DNA of 64,000 nt. It comes from Melioribacter sp. GTDB taxonomy: Bacteria > Bacteroidota > Ignavibacteria > Ignavibacteriales > Melioribacteraceae. The stretch covers positions 100,868-164,867 of the forward strand of contig JAOACD010000015.1 of NCBI GenBank assembly GCA_026417975.1. The letters are read 5' to 3'. A model generated the notes under the pieces. That model was not told where the DNA came from and searched no databases. It saw nothing but the letters and a program-made list of their open reading frames with translations. Shown here one piece after another: positions 10,274 to 19,040 of this stretch. The position numbers and the translations under genes are program-made. Numbering within the stretch: the stretch's first letter is position 1; each line of letters begins with the position of its first letter.

Positions 10274-11046
10274 CTTCTTACAACACCGCGTTCAGATGTT
10301 TCAATAAATTCAATAACATTTTTAACGAGAGGATGCTCGGAGAATTTTTCCTTTAATATTATTAAAGCTTGAGAGTGATTTAATCCCGAATTATAAAAAA
10401 TTCTATAAGCTTCTTTAAGAGTATTTATATCTTCGTTTGAAAAATTTCTTCTACGTAATCCGACAATATTTAATCCCATAAATCTTGCAGGATAGCCACT
10501 AACTAAAGCATAAGGTGGAATGTCTGTTCCTACCATTCCACCTCCACCAACCATTGCATGTTGACCTATTTTACAGAATTGATGAATTGCTCCTTGTCCA
10601 CCAATTACAACAACATCTTCTATATGAACGTGTCCTGCAACTTGTGTAGCATTTGAAATTATAACTTTGTTACCAATGTAACAATCGTGCGCAATATGAA
10701 CGTAAGCCATAAGTAGGCATCCACTACCTATTACAGTTTTTCCAGTAGCTGCTGTTCCTTTATGGAGAGTAGCAAATTCTCTAATTACTGTGTCATCGCC
10801 TATATACAAAAAAGTTTCTTCTCCAGCATACTTTAAATCTTGCGGCAAATTAGAAATTGAAGCACCCTGAAATATTTTTACTCTTTTACCTATTCTGGCC
10901 CCATTATAGATACCAACATGAGGACCAATTTTGCAATCATCTCCAATTTCTACATCGTCTTGGATGATTGCGTAAGGACCTATTTCAATATTATTGCCTA
11001 ATTTAGCTTTTGGACTTACAATTGCGGTTGGATGTATATTATTCAT
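10270..11046 (-). CDS. lpxA: UDP-N-acetylglucosamine O-acyltransferase (LpxA)
   Basis: First step of lipid A synthesis: transfers a 3-hydroxyacyl chain from ACP to O-3 of UDP-GlcNAc. The 258-residue protein is a left-handed beta-helix built of hexapeptide repeats (for example IHPTAIVSPKAKLGNNIEIG). The catalytic-loop signature is HIAHDCYIGN (about 117-126), and the C-terminal helical domain contains GLNIVGLRRRNFS, typical of LpxA. It follows the lpxC-fabZ fusion by 11 bases and precedes the lipoate ligase with overlap. The lpxD / lpxC-fabZ / lpxA order matches the organisation common in Bacteroidota. Confidence 0.97.
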   Translation of the reverse strand: MNNIHPTAIVSPKAKLGNNIEIGPYAIIQDDVEIGDDCKIGPHVGIYNGARIGKRVKIFQGASISNLPQDLKYAGEETFLYIGDDTVIREFATLHKGTAATGKTVIGSGCLLMAYVHIAHDCYIGNKVIISNATQVAGHVHIEDVVVIGGQGAIHQFCKIGQHAMVGGGGMVGTDIPPYALVSGYPARFMGLNIVGLRRRNFSNEDINTLKEAYRIFYNSGLNHSQALIILKEKFSEHPLVKNVIEFIETSERGVVRR

Positions 11047-11057
11047 AACAATAAAAA

Positions 11058-12470
11058 TTAGTTTTGAGATTTGTTTTCTTTATCTACAATAGCACCCATA
11101 AATTCAGCTTCTGCTACTAAATTACCATCGACATATGCAGTACCTTTAATTGAAAAATATTTTTTCTTTTTAGAAATTATTTCTGCCTCGAGAATTAATT
11201 GGTCGCCAGGCACAACAGGTTTTCTAAATTTAGCATTATTTATACTCATAAAATACACTAGATGATTAGATGGGTCTATGAATGAATTTAGAACAAGAAT
11301 CCCACCTACTTGAGCCATTGCTTCAATTATTAGAACCCCAGGCATAATTGGTTGCCCTGGAAAGTGACCGGGAAAAAATGGTTCATTTATTGTAACACAT
11401 TTAACGCCAACGACCTTTTTATCGAGTTCAAGATCGATTATTTTATCTACAAGTAGGAAAGGGTAGCGGTGTGGTAGAATTCTTTGAATTGCATTTGCAT
11501 CGAAAACTACACCTTCTTTTTTTACAAGCTGGTATTTTTTTACTAATTTTTTCTGTTGATATAGAGAACGAATTTTCTTAGCAAATTCTACATTTGCTTT
11601 ATGACCTGGGCGAGCTGCAAGTATTTGTGCTTTTATAGGAACACCAATTAATGCTAAATCGCCCATCATGTCAAGCAGTTTATGACGAACTGGTTCGTTT
11701 TTAAAGCGTAATTTATTATTACTTAAAAATCCTTCGTGAGTTACAGAAATATCTTCATCTAAGTTTAATTTTTCTTTTAATCTTTTTAATCCTGCTTCGT
11801 CTATTTCTTTATCAACAATTACGACAGCATTATTTATATTACCACCTTTAATCAAGCCTTGGTCTGCAAGCATTTCAACTTCGCTTAAGAAGCAAAAAGT
11901 TCTTGCAGGGGCAAATTCTGTAATGAATTCTTTTTCTAAATTAAATAAGCCAGTATGTTGACTTCCTAAAGCTGGGTTTTGATAATCAACCATTATCGTA
12001 ATTCTGTAATCATTAAGTGGTAAAGCAACTATGTCAATATTTTTTTCTTCGTCGTGATATGATACTGTTTGGTCTATAACAAGATAGTCTTTTGGGCTAT
12101 TTTGAGTGACAAAACCAGCTTCAAGTAGTTTTTCGACGAATGGCATTGCACTGCCATCTCCAACTGGGGGTTCAATACCATCTATTTCGATGATGATATT
12201 GTCTATTTGAAGGCCAACAATTGCAGCTAATACATGCTCAACTGTATGGACTTTGGCATCTCCAATGCCAAGTGTTGTACCTCTTGATAAATCAACAACA
12301 TAATCTACGTTAGCAGGAATCTCGGGGCTTCCGCCTAAATCTACTCTAATGAATTTGATTCCGTAATTTTCGGGAGCAGGTTTAAAAGTTATGGTACAAG
12401 GTGTACCTGTATGTAATCCAATGCCAGATAAAGAAACTGGCTTTGCAATTGTTCTTTGTAATTCTAACAT
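11058..12470 (-). CDS. lpxC/fabZ: Bifunctional LpxC deacetylase / FabZ 3-hydroxyacyl-ACP dehydratase fusion
   Basis: A natural fusion of 470 residues. Residues ~1-300 are LpxC, the zinc enzyme that deacetylates UDP-3-O-acyl-GlcNAc and commits flux to lipid A: VHTVEHVLAAI holds a zinc histidine, and RHKLLDMMGDLAL the HxxxD zinc ligands. Residues ~325-465 are FabZ: ILPHRYPFLLVDKI with the catalytic histidine, and FPGHFPGQPIMPGVLIIEA with the conserved acid. FabZ dehydrates 3-hydroxyacyl-ACP for fatty acid elongation, so the two domains compete for the same acyl pool. The fusion is known in Bacteroidota and Chlorobi. The gene sits directly between lpxD and lpxA. Confidence 0.97.
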   Translation of the reverse strand: MLELQRTIAKPVSLSGIGLHTGTPCTITFKPAPENYGIKFIRVDLGGSPEIPANVDYVVDLSRGTTLGIGDAKVHTVEHVLAAIVGLQIDNIIIEIDGIEPPVGDGSAMPFVEKLLEAGFVTQNSPKDYLVIDQTVSYHDEEKNIDIVALPLNDYRITIMVDYQNPALGSQHTGLFNLEKEFITEFAPARTFCFLSEVEMLADQGLIKGGNINNAVVIVDKEIDEAGLKRLKEKLNLDEDISVTHEGFLSNNKLRFKNEPVRHKLLDMMGDLALIGVPIKAQILAARPGHKANVEFAKKIRSLYQQKKLVKKYQLVKKEGVVFDANAIQRILPHRYPFLLVDKIIDLELDKKVVGVKCVTINEPFFPGHFPGQPIMPGVLIIEAMAQVGGILVLNSFIDPSNHLVYFMSINNAKFRKPVVPGDQLILEAEIISKKKKYFSIKGTAYVDGNLVAEAEFMGAIVDKENKSQN

Positions 12471-13531
12471 TAATTACCCTTCTTTTCTGTTAGTTCAAAA
12501 ATTTTGTTTTCCAAAAATGCAATTTTTTCTTCTAATTTTTTAATTCTTTCTAAGTATGTAGGTAAATTTCTGATATGAGCTTCTAGTCTTAATTGGGTTG
12601 ACATTTCTTCGGCAGGGCTTCCTCTGTATTTGCCAGCTTTTTTTATAGATTTTGATACGCCTGCTTGAGCTCCAATTATTGTCCCATCAGCAATTTCTAT
12701 ATGACCAACAAAACCAGATTGGCCGGCAATCATACAATGCTTGCCTATTTTTGTACTGCCAGAAATTCCAGCCTGTGCTGCAATAGCTGTATGCTCGCCA
12801 ATTATAACATTATGGGCAACCTGAACAAGATTGTCTATTTTAACTCCTCTTTTTATTAAAGTTGAGCCAAATGCTGCTCTATCTATAGATACGTTTGAGC
12901 CAATTTCAACATCATCTTCAATTACAACATTACCTATTTGTGGAATTTTTTCATATTCATTTTTTTCATTTAAAACATACCCAAAGCCGTCGGAACCAAT
13001 ACATGTATTTGAATGAATTATAACATTATTCCCTATAACACAATTTTCTCTTATGGTTACATTGGGGTATATTAAAGTATTAGTTCCAATTTTAACATTC
13101 TCCATAATTACAGTATTGTGATATATATAGGTATTTTTTCCTATTTCACAGTTTTCGGAAATTACAACGTTTTTTCCAATTGCAACATTTTCACCAATTT
13201 TTGCAGTTGGATGAATAAAAGCAGAAGAATCTATCCCTTTTAATTTTAATTCTGGTTTAAGAAAAGTTGTAATGATTTTTTGAAAAGCAACTTGTGGGTT
13301 TTGGACTTCAATGTAGCTTAAATCTGTTCTAGTTTTTTTAAAGTTTGGGCTTATAATAACAGCGGAGGCTTTAGTTGTTGCAAGATATTTTTCGTAAGCA
13401 GGTAAATACAGAAACGTAAGGTCACCTTCTTTTGCTTCTTCGATTTTTGCTATGTTTGTAATTTCAAGCTCTGGATTGCCAATAACGATACCGCCGACAA
13501 AGTCGGCGGCATCTTTTAATTTTATTTTCAT
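12470..13531 (-). CDS. lpxD: UDP-3-O-(3-hydroxyacyl)glucosamine N-acyltransferase (LpxD)
   Basis: Third lipid A step: N-acylates the deacetylated UDP-3-O-acyl-glucosamine. The 353-residue protein has the LpxD layout. An N-terminal UDP-binding domain covers ~1-100 ([13 protein letters not shown]). A long hexapeptide-repeat helix follows, containing [10 protein letters not shown] (the LpxD-specific loop) and the catalytic [14 protein letters not shown]-terminal helix with leucine/lysine heptads ([22 protein letters not shown]) closes it. The stop overlaps the start of lpxC-fabZ by one base. Upstream are the Skp-like chaperones and bamA, an arrangement conserved across Gram-negative bacteria. 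Confidence 0.97.
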   Translation of the reverse strand: MKIKLKDAADFVGGIVIGNPELEITNIAKIEEAKEGDLTFLYLPAYEKYLATTKASAVIISPNFKKTRTDLSYIEVQNPQVAFQKIITTFLKPELKLKGIDSSAFIHPTAKIGENVAIGKNVVISENCEIGKNTYIYHNTVIMENVKIGTNTLIYPNVTIRENCVIGNNVIIHSNTCIGSDGFGYVLNEKNEYEKIPQIGNVVIEDDVEIGSNVSIDRAAFGSTLIKRGVKIDNLVQVAHNVIIGEHTAIAAQAGISGSTKIGKHCMIAGQSGFVGHIEIADGTIIGAQAGVSKSIKKAGKYRGSPAEEMSTQLRLEAHIRNLPTYLERIKKLEEKIAFLENKIFELTEKKGN

Positions 13532-13538
13532 AAATTGC

Positions 13539-14039
13539 TCATTTTAGTTTTTCTAAGACTAAGTTTGTTACATCATATTCTTCTTTAGCATAGAGAAATA
13601 ATATATCACCACTTCTATCAAATATAAAATCGTAGTTATTTTCTTTTGCAACATCTTTAATTGCATTAAAGATTCTGTTTAGAATAGGTTTATTAAGTTC
13701 TTCTTGTTTTTGAAAAAGCTCGCCACGTACACCGAATTTTTCTTGACGGAACTTTGAAATTTGCTCTTCTAATTGAACAAGTTCTTTTTCAATTTGAACT
13801 CTTCTTTGATCGCTTAAAATTAGTTTACGTTTTTCATAATCGTCGTATTTAGCTTTCCATTCTTTTTCCATTTTACTTAATTCTTCTTGCCATTCTTTAA
13901 TAATTGCATCTAATTTTTTTTGAGCATCTTGATATTCAGGTAATTGTTTCATAATTGCGTCACTATCAACATAACCAATCTTTAGTTGGGCAAAAGAAAT
14001 AGATGTAAATAAAAATAAAACCAAGCCAATTTTTTTCAT
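13539..14039 (-). CDS. OmpH/Skp family periplasmic chaperone (copy 1)
   Basis: A 166-residue exported chaperone of the Skp/OmpH family that holds unfolded outer-membrane proteins on their way to BamA. It has a signal peptide ([18 protein letters not shown]), then the family opening [19 protein letters not shown], then a long charged coiled-coil (roughly residues 35-110), ending with a compact body segment ([20 protein letters not shown]). Skp works as a trimer with alpha-helical tentacles. It is encoded next to a paralogue and between bamA and lpxD, as in many genomes. Confidence 0.92.
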   Translation of the reverse strand: MKKIGLVLFLFTSISFAQLKIGYVDSDAIMKQLPEYQDAQKKLDAIIKEWQEELSKMEKEWKAKYDDYEKRKLILSDQRRVQIEKELVQLEEQISKFRQEKFGVRGELFQKQEELNKPILNRIFNAIKDVAKENNYDFIFDRSGDILFLYAKEEYDVTNLVLEKLK

Positions 14040-14054
14040 GATTTAATTCCGTTT

Positions 14055-14585
14055 TTATTTGCCTCTTTTTAGACGGTCAAGAACTTTAAAAGTAATATCA
14101 AATGCTGGGTCTGCATAAAGAACTACTACTTCTCCTGCTTTGTCGAGAACATAATGCATACCTTCTTCTTTGGCAACATCTTCAATTGCTTTGAAAATTT
14201 TCTTTTTAACTGGAGCCATTAGTTGTTCTTGTTTTACAAAATATTCTCCATTAGGTTGACTAAATTTTTGTTCTCTATATTGCTGTAATTTTTGTTCTTT
14301 CTCAATTATTTTTTGTTGAGCTTCTCGTTGTTTTTCTTGGGTCATTGTTTGAGCTTGTTTTTGGTATTCTGCATAAGCATTTTGGAGTTCTGTGGCCATG
14401 CTATCGGCTTCTTTTCTCCATTTAGATACAAGTGCTTCTAAATCGCTTTTAGCTTTTATAGCTTCTGGAAATTGTGCTAAAATTATTTCTGAATCAACAT
14501 AACCAATTTTTTGTTGTTGTGTTGATTGTTGTGTTTGTGCATATAAAGTTGCAGCAATTAAAACAAAAAATAGTATTCTTTTCAC
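14055..14585 (-). CDS. OmpH/Skp family periplasmic chaperone (copy 2)
   Basis: Second Skp/OmpH-type chaperone, 177 residues with the start I prefer. The open frame reaches 14660, but that would overlap bamA and put 25 residues ahead of the signal peptide. A GTG at 14585 with an ideal GAGGTAAAA ribosome site 1 base upstream begins a proper signal sequence (VKRILFFVLIAATLYAQ). The mature part contains QKIGYVDSEIILAQFPEA, a Gln/Glu/Lys-rich coiled-coil and a conserved C-terminal KEEGMHYVLDKAGEVVVLYA. Similarity to the downstream copy in plan and end motif suggests a tandem duplication; the two may form hetero- or homotrimers. Confidence 0.9.
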   Translation of the reverse strand: MKRILFFVLIAATLYAQTQQSTQQQKIGYVDSEIILAQFPEAIKAKSDLEALVSKWRKEADSMATELQNAYAEYQKQAQTMTQEKQREAQQKIIEKEQKLQQYREQKFSQPNGEYFVKQEQLMAPVKKKIFKAIEDVAKEEGMHYVLDKAGEVVVLYADPAFDITFKVLDRLKRGK

Positions 14586-14607
14586 TTTTACCTCGTTTTT
14601 ATTTATG

Positions 14608-17103
14608 TTAAAAACCTTTGCCAAATTGAAAATGGAATAACCATTGTGGATTTTTGCCATCTACACTTTTACGGTCAAATCCATACCCATAGTCAAATCC
14701 AAGTAATCCTATAGGATTGATTAGGACTCTTGCACCTACTCCAACGGACCTTTTCAAATCAAAAAAATTTGCTTCTTTGATATCAAAATATACATTACCT
14801 GCTTCTGCAAATGCAAGTACATAAATTGGGATTGGTTCTAATGCTAATGCAGCTCGTAATTCAAATGTATATTTTACCATTACGCGACTACCGATTACAT
14901 TTCCGCTTACATCGACAATACCAAGGCTTCTATCTTCGTAACCACGCAATGGGACAGTAGCTATAATCATTCCATTACCGCCCATGTAGTAAAAATCAAA
15001 TGGGTCAATGTTTTTTAAGTCTCCAAGGTTATGAATGTAACCATGATTTGTATTTGCATAAAGGACAATTCTATTTGTATTGAATAATGATTTATACCAC
15101 TCAGTTGTAAGATCGAATTTATAATAATCTACATTACCTGGCAAAAAAGGTCCGCCAGAAAATTCTGCATTAAATGCTAATTTAGAACCGCGCGAAGGAA
15201 ATATTGGATTATCGATATCTGTTCTTGAAATAGCAGTTCCTAGTGTATATTGCCTTGTTTTACCTATGTTATAGAAGCCACCACCATCAATAATATCATT
15301 GTATTGAAATCTAAAGGAACCTTGGACATAGAAGAAATCGTCAGGCCAGGTTAATCTTCTTCCAAGTCTAAATGAAATTCCAGATTTTCTCATGTCGTAA
15401 ACGTAACGCTGTCGTGTATCAAACAAGTCAAAACCTACAGAAGTTGGAGTATCCATAAGCCACGGTTCTGTAAATCCGAGTGAAAAGGTTCTATAATAAT
15501 TTCCTACACCAAATTGCCAATTAAAGTTTAGGATTTGTCCACCTCCCATCTGAAATGGTTCTGTAATTGAGAAATTTGTTAATGTAAATCCAATGGCTCC
15601 ACTAAAACCAAAAGCACCGCTATAACCAACCGAGGCATTTAAATAATCACTCGATTTTTCTTCTACTTTATAAATTAAATTTACTGTACTATCATTAACA
15701 GGCCTGTAATCGATACCAGATTTATAAAGGCTTTCTGTATTAAAGTATTGTAGATTAGCAAGTTGCTGAAGACTTCTTAAAATTAAACCTCTACTAAAAT
15801 AGTAGCCAGGTACAGTATAAAGTTCTCTTCTTATAACTTTATCTTTTGTTTTTGTATTTCCTTGAATATCTACTTTTCCTATTTTGAATCTATTTCCTTC
15901 ATTTACTCGAATAATAATATCAATTGAATCATCTGCAACTTTTACTTCTTTTGTATCTAAAGAAAAAGCTAGGTAGCCATTATCTTGATAGAGTGAAGAT
16001 ACATCAGATTGTTTTTCGTTATAGTGTAAATTTTGATTAAACCTTTCATAATCATAAATATCACCTTTTTTGAAATTTAACCTGTTAGTAAGTTCTTCAT
16101 CTGAATAAACTGAATTACCTTCCCAAACAATATTTCTAATTTTATATTGTTTTCCTTCATAAACATCAATTATTAAATCAACGTATTTTTTGTCTTGAGA
16201 ATAGATTAAAGTATCTTTCAATATTACGAAATCTCTAAAGCCATTTTTTCTGTAGAACTTTTCTAAAAGTTCTTTATCTTTTTCGAATTTATCCTTTTTG
16301 AAATTTGCTGATGACCAAAATTTCCACCATTTTTTTTCCTTTGTATCATCAAAAACACCTTTTAATTTGCCATCATCAAAAGCACTGTTACCATTAAAAA
16401 CAATACTTCTTATTTTAACTTCATTACCTTCATTTATTTTGAGCATTACAAGAACTCTTTCTTTTATTCTTGCAACTGAATTAAATGCTACAGCTTTTTT
16501 TAGTTCATATTTTGTTTTGTACTCTTCTGAAAAATCTTTTTCGTTTACCCATGTTACAGTTACTTCATTTTTATTTGTATCAGCTTTTGAAAAGATGAAA
16601 TAAGTGGGAATTATACTTGCATTTAAAAAACCTTCTTCGATGTAAAGGTCTTTTATTTTTTGAACTATTCTAGCTACTTCTTGGGGCTTTAATGTTTGAC
16701 CACGAACTATTGTAATTTTTTTATTGATATCATCAGTACTAACTTCATCATTCCCTTTGATTACGAATTGTTCGAGCCGCGGATATTCTTTTACTTTTAT
16801 TTTTAGAAAAATTCCATCATCAATTTTTTTCTCAATTAGAATCTGTATGTCTTGAAATATTCCAAGATTCCATAATCTTTGGATAGCATTATTAGTTTGA
16901 TCGCTTGGGATTGATATTTCATCGCCGGTTTTTAATCCAGTATTTGCAATTATAGTACTTGCATCTGCTGTTTTATTACCCTCAACCGATATCCCGAGAA
17001 TTTTATAAGTAGCTTTTTGATACTGAGAATAAAAATTTTGATTTAAAAATAGTACAAGTGTTATTATTATTAACAAGAATTCTTTAAGATTATGTTTATG
17101 CAT
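14608..17103 (-). CDS. bamA: Outer membrane protein assembly factor BamA (Omp85)
   Basis: Central component of the Bam machine, inserting beta-barrel proteins into the outer membrane. The protein has 831 residues. A signal/anchor segment lies at the N-terminus (LLIIITLVLFLNQNFYSQ), then about five POTRA domains (~35-480) with repeated ISVEGN, FVIKGN, IVFNGN, IVWEGN and VDIQGN beta-strand signatures, then a 16-strand barrel domain from ~490 to the end. The usual barrel elements are present, including GFTEPWLMDTPTSVGFDLF and a final aromatic-ended strand (WLFHFQFGKGF). It lies 3 bases from uppS and just ahead of the Skp genes, its clients' carriers. Confidence 0.97.
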   Translation of the reverse strand: MHKHNLKEFLLIIITLVLFLNQNFYSQYQKATYKILGISVEGNKTADASTIIANTGLKTGDEISIPSDQTNNAIQRLWNLGIFQDIQILIEKKIDDGIFLKIKVKEYPRLEQFVIKGNDEVSTDDINKKITIVRGQTLKPQEVARIVQKIKDLYIEEGFLNASIIPTYFIFSKADTNKNEVTVTWVNEKDFSEEYKTKYELKKAVAFNSVARIKERVLVMLKINEGNEVKIRSIVFNGNSAFDDGKLKGVFDDTKEKKWWKFWSSANFKKDKFEKDKELLEKFYRKNGFRDFVILKDTLIYSQDKKYVDLIIDVYEGKQYKIRNIVWEGNSVYSDEELTNRLNFKKGDIYDYERFNQNLHYNEKQSDVSSLYQDNGYLAFSLDTKEVKVADDSIDIIIRVNEGNRFKIGKVDIQGNTKTKDKVIRRELYTVPGYYFSRGLILRSLQQLANLQYFNTESLYKSGIDYRPVNDSTVNLIYKVEEKSSDYLNASVGYSGAFGFSGAIGFTLTNFSITEPFQMGGGQILNFNWQFGVGNYYRTFSLGFTEPWLMDTPTSVGFDLFDTRQRYVYDMRKSGISFRLGRRLTWPDDFFYVQGSFRFQYNDIIDGGGFYNIGKTRQYTLGTAISRTDIDNPIFPSRGSKLAFNAEFSGGPFLPGNVDYYKFDLTTEWYKSLFNTNRIVLYANTNHGYIHNLGDLKNIDPFDFYYMGGNGMIIATVPLRGYEDRSLGIVDVSGNVIGSRVMVKYTFELRAALALEPIPIYVLAFAEAGNVYFDIKEANFFDLKRSVGVGARVLINPIGLLGFDYGYGFDRKSVDGKNPQWLFHFQFGKGF

Positions 17104-17106
17104 TTT

Positions 17107-17892
17107 TTACTTCTTAAAATTTTTTGACAATTGTTCACTAACTAAACCAAATCTTCTTTCTCTTTTTTGATAATCTTTTATTGCTTCAAGCAAATGCTTG
17201 CAGTTGAAATCGGGCCATAAGGTATCTGTAACGTAAATTTCTGAGTAAGCAATTTGCCATAAAAGAAAATTACTAATTCTAAATTCACCACCACTTCGTA
17301 TTAATAAATCTGGGTTTGGAAGTTCGGCAGTAGTTAAGTTTTTTGAAATCAATTCTTCATTGATATCGCTCAAAGAAATTTTACCTGCAGCAACTTGTGC
17401 ACTTATATTTTTTACGGCTTCTACAAGTTCCCATCTACCTCCATAACTAATGGCTAAGTTTAAAATCATTTTTGAGTTTTTAGAAGTTTTTTCAATAGCA
17501 TTATCTAATTCTTTTTGAACAATTTCCGGCAGTGAATTTTTATCACCTATTGTTGTTAATTTTATATTGTTTTTATTTAATTCATCAGTTTCTTTTTTAA
17601 GACTTTTAACAATTAATCTCATTAATGTAGATACTTCTTCTTTGGGTCTTTTCCAATTTTCTGTTGAAAAAGTATAAAGTGTTAATACCTCTACTCCTAA
17701 TCCAACACAAGCTTCTACAATTTCTCTAACAATTTCAACACCTTTTTGATGTCCCGCAACTCGAGGTAAATTTCTTTTCTTAGCCCATCTTCCATTGCCA
17801 TCCATAATAATTGCAATGTGCTTGGGAATATTTCCTTTAGCTTTAACTTCCTCAATGGCCTTTCGATCTTTTTCTGTTAGTCTTACTTTCAA
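17107..17892 (-). CDS. uppS: Isoprenyl transferase (undecaprenyl diphosphate synthase, UppS)
   Basis: Cis-prenyltransferase that elongates farnesyl diphosphate to the C55 carrier lipid used for peptidoglycan and O-antigen. The 261 residues contain the signature IPKHIAIIMDGNGRWAKKR (about 22-40, catalytic Asp in MDGNGRWA) and the C-terminal RSGGEFRISNFLLWQ and EIYVTDTLWPDF motifs. The only available start is a TTG at 17892 with no clear Shine-Dalgarno, about 25 bases from the predicted transcription start, so it may be translated from a short leader. It is the first gene of the minus-strand envelope operon and is followed directly by bamA. Confidence 0.96.
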   Translation of the reverse strand: MKVRLTEKDRKAIEEVKAKGNIPKHIAIIMDGNGRWAKKRNLPRVAGHQKGVEIVREIVEACVGLGVEVLTLYTFSTENWKRPKEEVSTLMRLIVKSLKKETDELNKNNIKLTTIGDKNSLPEIVQKELDNAIEKTSKNSKMILNLAISYGGRWELVEAVKNISAQVAAGKISLSDINEELISKNLTTAELPNPDLLIRSGGEFRISNFLLWQIAYSEIYVTDTLWPDFNCKHLLEAIKDYQKRERRFGLVSEQLSKNFKK

Positions 17893-17923
17893 TGTAAAGT
17901 TGTTTTATTCATTTTTAGGCTTG

Positions 17924-17954
17924 AAAAAATACTTTGCCATGCAGTAAATGTCAA
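17924..17954 (-). promoter_or_regulatory. Predicted promoter of the uppS-bamA-lpx operon
   Basis: On the minus strand TTGACA (17954-17949) is followed 17 bases later by TATTTT (17931-17926), matching both the sigma-70 form and the Bacteroidota form TTG-N20-TAnnTTT. Transcription would start near 17918, about 25 bases before the uppS TTG. Seen in sequence; activity inferred. Confidence 0.5.
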
Positions 17955-18042
17955 GGAAGTAATGAAATTAGAGATTTGACACTTTTGTGAATAGTAATAT
18001 TTTTTCCAAAGAGTTTTTAATTCCATCCAATTTATAACAAAA

Positions 18043-18073
18043 TTGAAAAATCTCGAGTGTAAAATTATATTTG
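18043..18073 (+). promoter_or_regulatory. Predicted Bacteroidota-type promoter of the uronate operon
   Basis: TTG at 18043-18045 and TATATTTG at 18066-18073 are separated by 20 bases, the consensus spacing for the Bacteroidota primary sigma factor (TTG-N19-21-TAnnTTTG). It would give a leader of about 105 bases before the SDR gene, including the inverted-repeat element described next. Confidence 0.45.
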
Positions 18074-18088
18074 GGGTAAGAAAATTTT

Positions 18089-18148
18089 AGCTCGTTTGTA
18101 GTTATTGTAGCTTCTTTAAAGCATATCAACTAAGATCATCAACGAGCT
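18089..18148 (+). promoter_or_regulatory. Nested inverted repeats in the leader of the uronate operon
   Basis: AGCTCGTT (18089-18096) pairs with AACGAGCT (18141-18148). Inside it TAGTT (18099-18103) pairs with AACTA (18128-18132), and GCTT (18110-18113) pairs with AAGC (18119-18122) around a five-base loop. Three nested perfect pairings within 60 bases suggest a folded leader RNA or a wide operator. It ends 36 bases before the start codon. I recognise no known riboswitch. Confidence 0.35.
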
Positions 18149-18184
18149 GCTTATAATAGTTCCACAAATTAAAGGTAACTTAAA

Positions 18185-19009
18185 ATGGATTTTTTAGAAA
18201 AACTTTTTAATATAAAAAATAAAGTTGTAGTTATTACAGGAGGTTCGGGAGTTTTAGGTGGTCAAATGGCAGAAGGATTTTTAAATGCAGGGGCAAAAGT
18301 TATATTGATAGGAAGGAACGAAGAAAAGTTAAATAAAAAAGTTAAAGAGCTAAATCGTACTAAAGAAGAACTAATAGCAATTAAGTGCGATGTGCTTTTA
18401 GAAGAAGATATCATTAGAGCTAAAGAAGAAATAATTAGTAAATTTGACAGAATTGATGTGTTAGTTAACGCAGCAGGTGGTAATATGCCAGGAGCTACAG
18501 TTAATTTGAATGAAACAGTCTTTGATTTGAAGTTTGAAGAATTTAAAAAAGTTGTTGATTTGAATTTCTACGGTACAGTTTTACCAACATTTATTTTTGG
18601 TAAAACAATGGCAGAAAATAAAGCTGGTTCTATTATAAATATTTCTTCAATGGCAGCACAGAGAGCAATTACAAGAGTTGTTGGATACTCAGCAGCAAAA
18701 TCTGCAATAGAAAATTTTACTAGGTGGATGGCAGTTGAATTAGCAACAAAGTATGGTGATAAAATTAGAGTAAATGCAATTGCCCCTGGATTTTTTATTA
18801 CAGAGCAGAATAAGAGTTTGTTATTAAACAATGATGGCTCAATTACAGAAAGAGGGAAATCAATTATTAATATGACCCCTTTTAAAAGATTTGGGTACCC
18901 CGAAGAAGTTGTTGGAGCTGTTTTATGGCTTGCTTCAGATGCATCTAAGTTTGTTACTGGTACAGTTATACCTATTGATGGAGGATTTAGTATTTTTAGT
19001 GGAGTTTAA
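18185..19009 (+). CDS. SDR-family D-mannonate oxidoreductase (fructuronate reductase type)
   Basis: A short-chain dehydrogenase of 274 residues that most likely interconverts D-fructuronate and D-mannonate with NAD(P)H in glucuronate catabolism. The Rossmann motif TGGSGVLGG is at 18-26, NAAGGN at 95-100, the catalytic serine in NISSMAAQR (about 154-155), and Tyr168/Lys172 in YSAAK. The specific call rests on the opening LFNIKNKVVVITGGSGVLGG, typical of this subgroup, and on the mannonate dehydratase gene 31 bases downstream. It replaces the unrelated UxuB of E. coli. The start has AAAGGTAAC as ribosome site. Uronate isomerase (UxaC) and KDG kinase/aldolase are not in this window. Confidence 0.85.
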   Translation: MDFLEKLFNIKNKVVVITGGSGVLGGQMAEGFLNAGAKVILIGRNEEKLNKKVKELNRTKEELIAIKCDVLLEEDIIRAKEEIISKFDRIDVLVNAAGGNMPGATVNLNETVFDLKFEEFKKVVDLNFYGTVLPTFIFGKTMAENKAGSIINISSMAAQRAITRVVGYSAAKSAIENFTRWMAVELATKYGDKIRVNAIAPGFFITEQNKSLLLNNDGSITERGKSIINMTPFKRFGYPEEVVGAVLWLASDASKFVTGTVIPIDGGFSIFSGV

Positions 19010-19040
19010 ATTTCTATAAGAAAAAAAAGGAATTATATAT

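Noticed and set aside
14586..14660. Longer N-terminus for the second Skp-like chaperone
   Set aside because: It would overlap bamA and place 25 residues before the signal peptide, whereas GTG 14585 has an ideal ribosome site.
17976..18000. TTGACA ... TAATAT as promoter for the uronate operon
   Set aside because: The spacer is only 13 bases; the 18043-18073 promoter fits much better.
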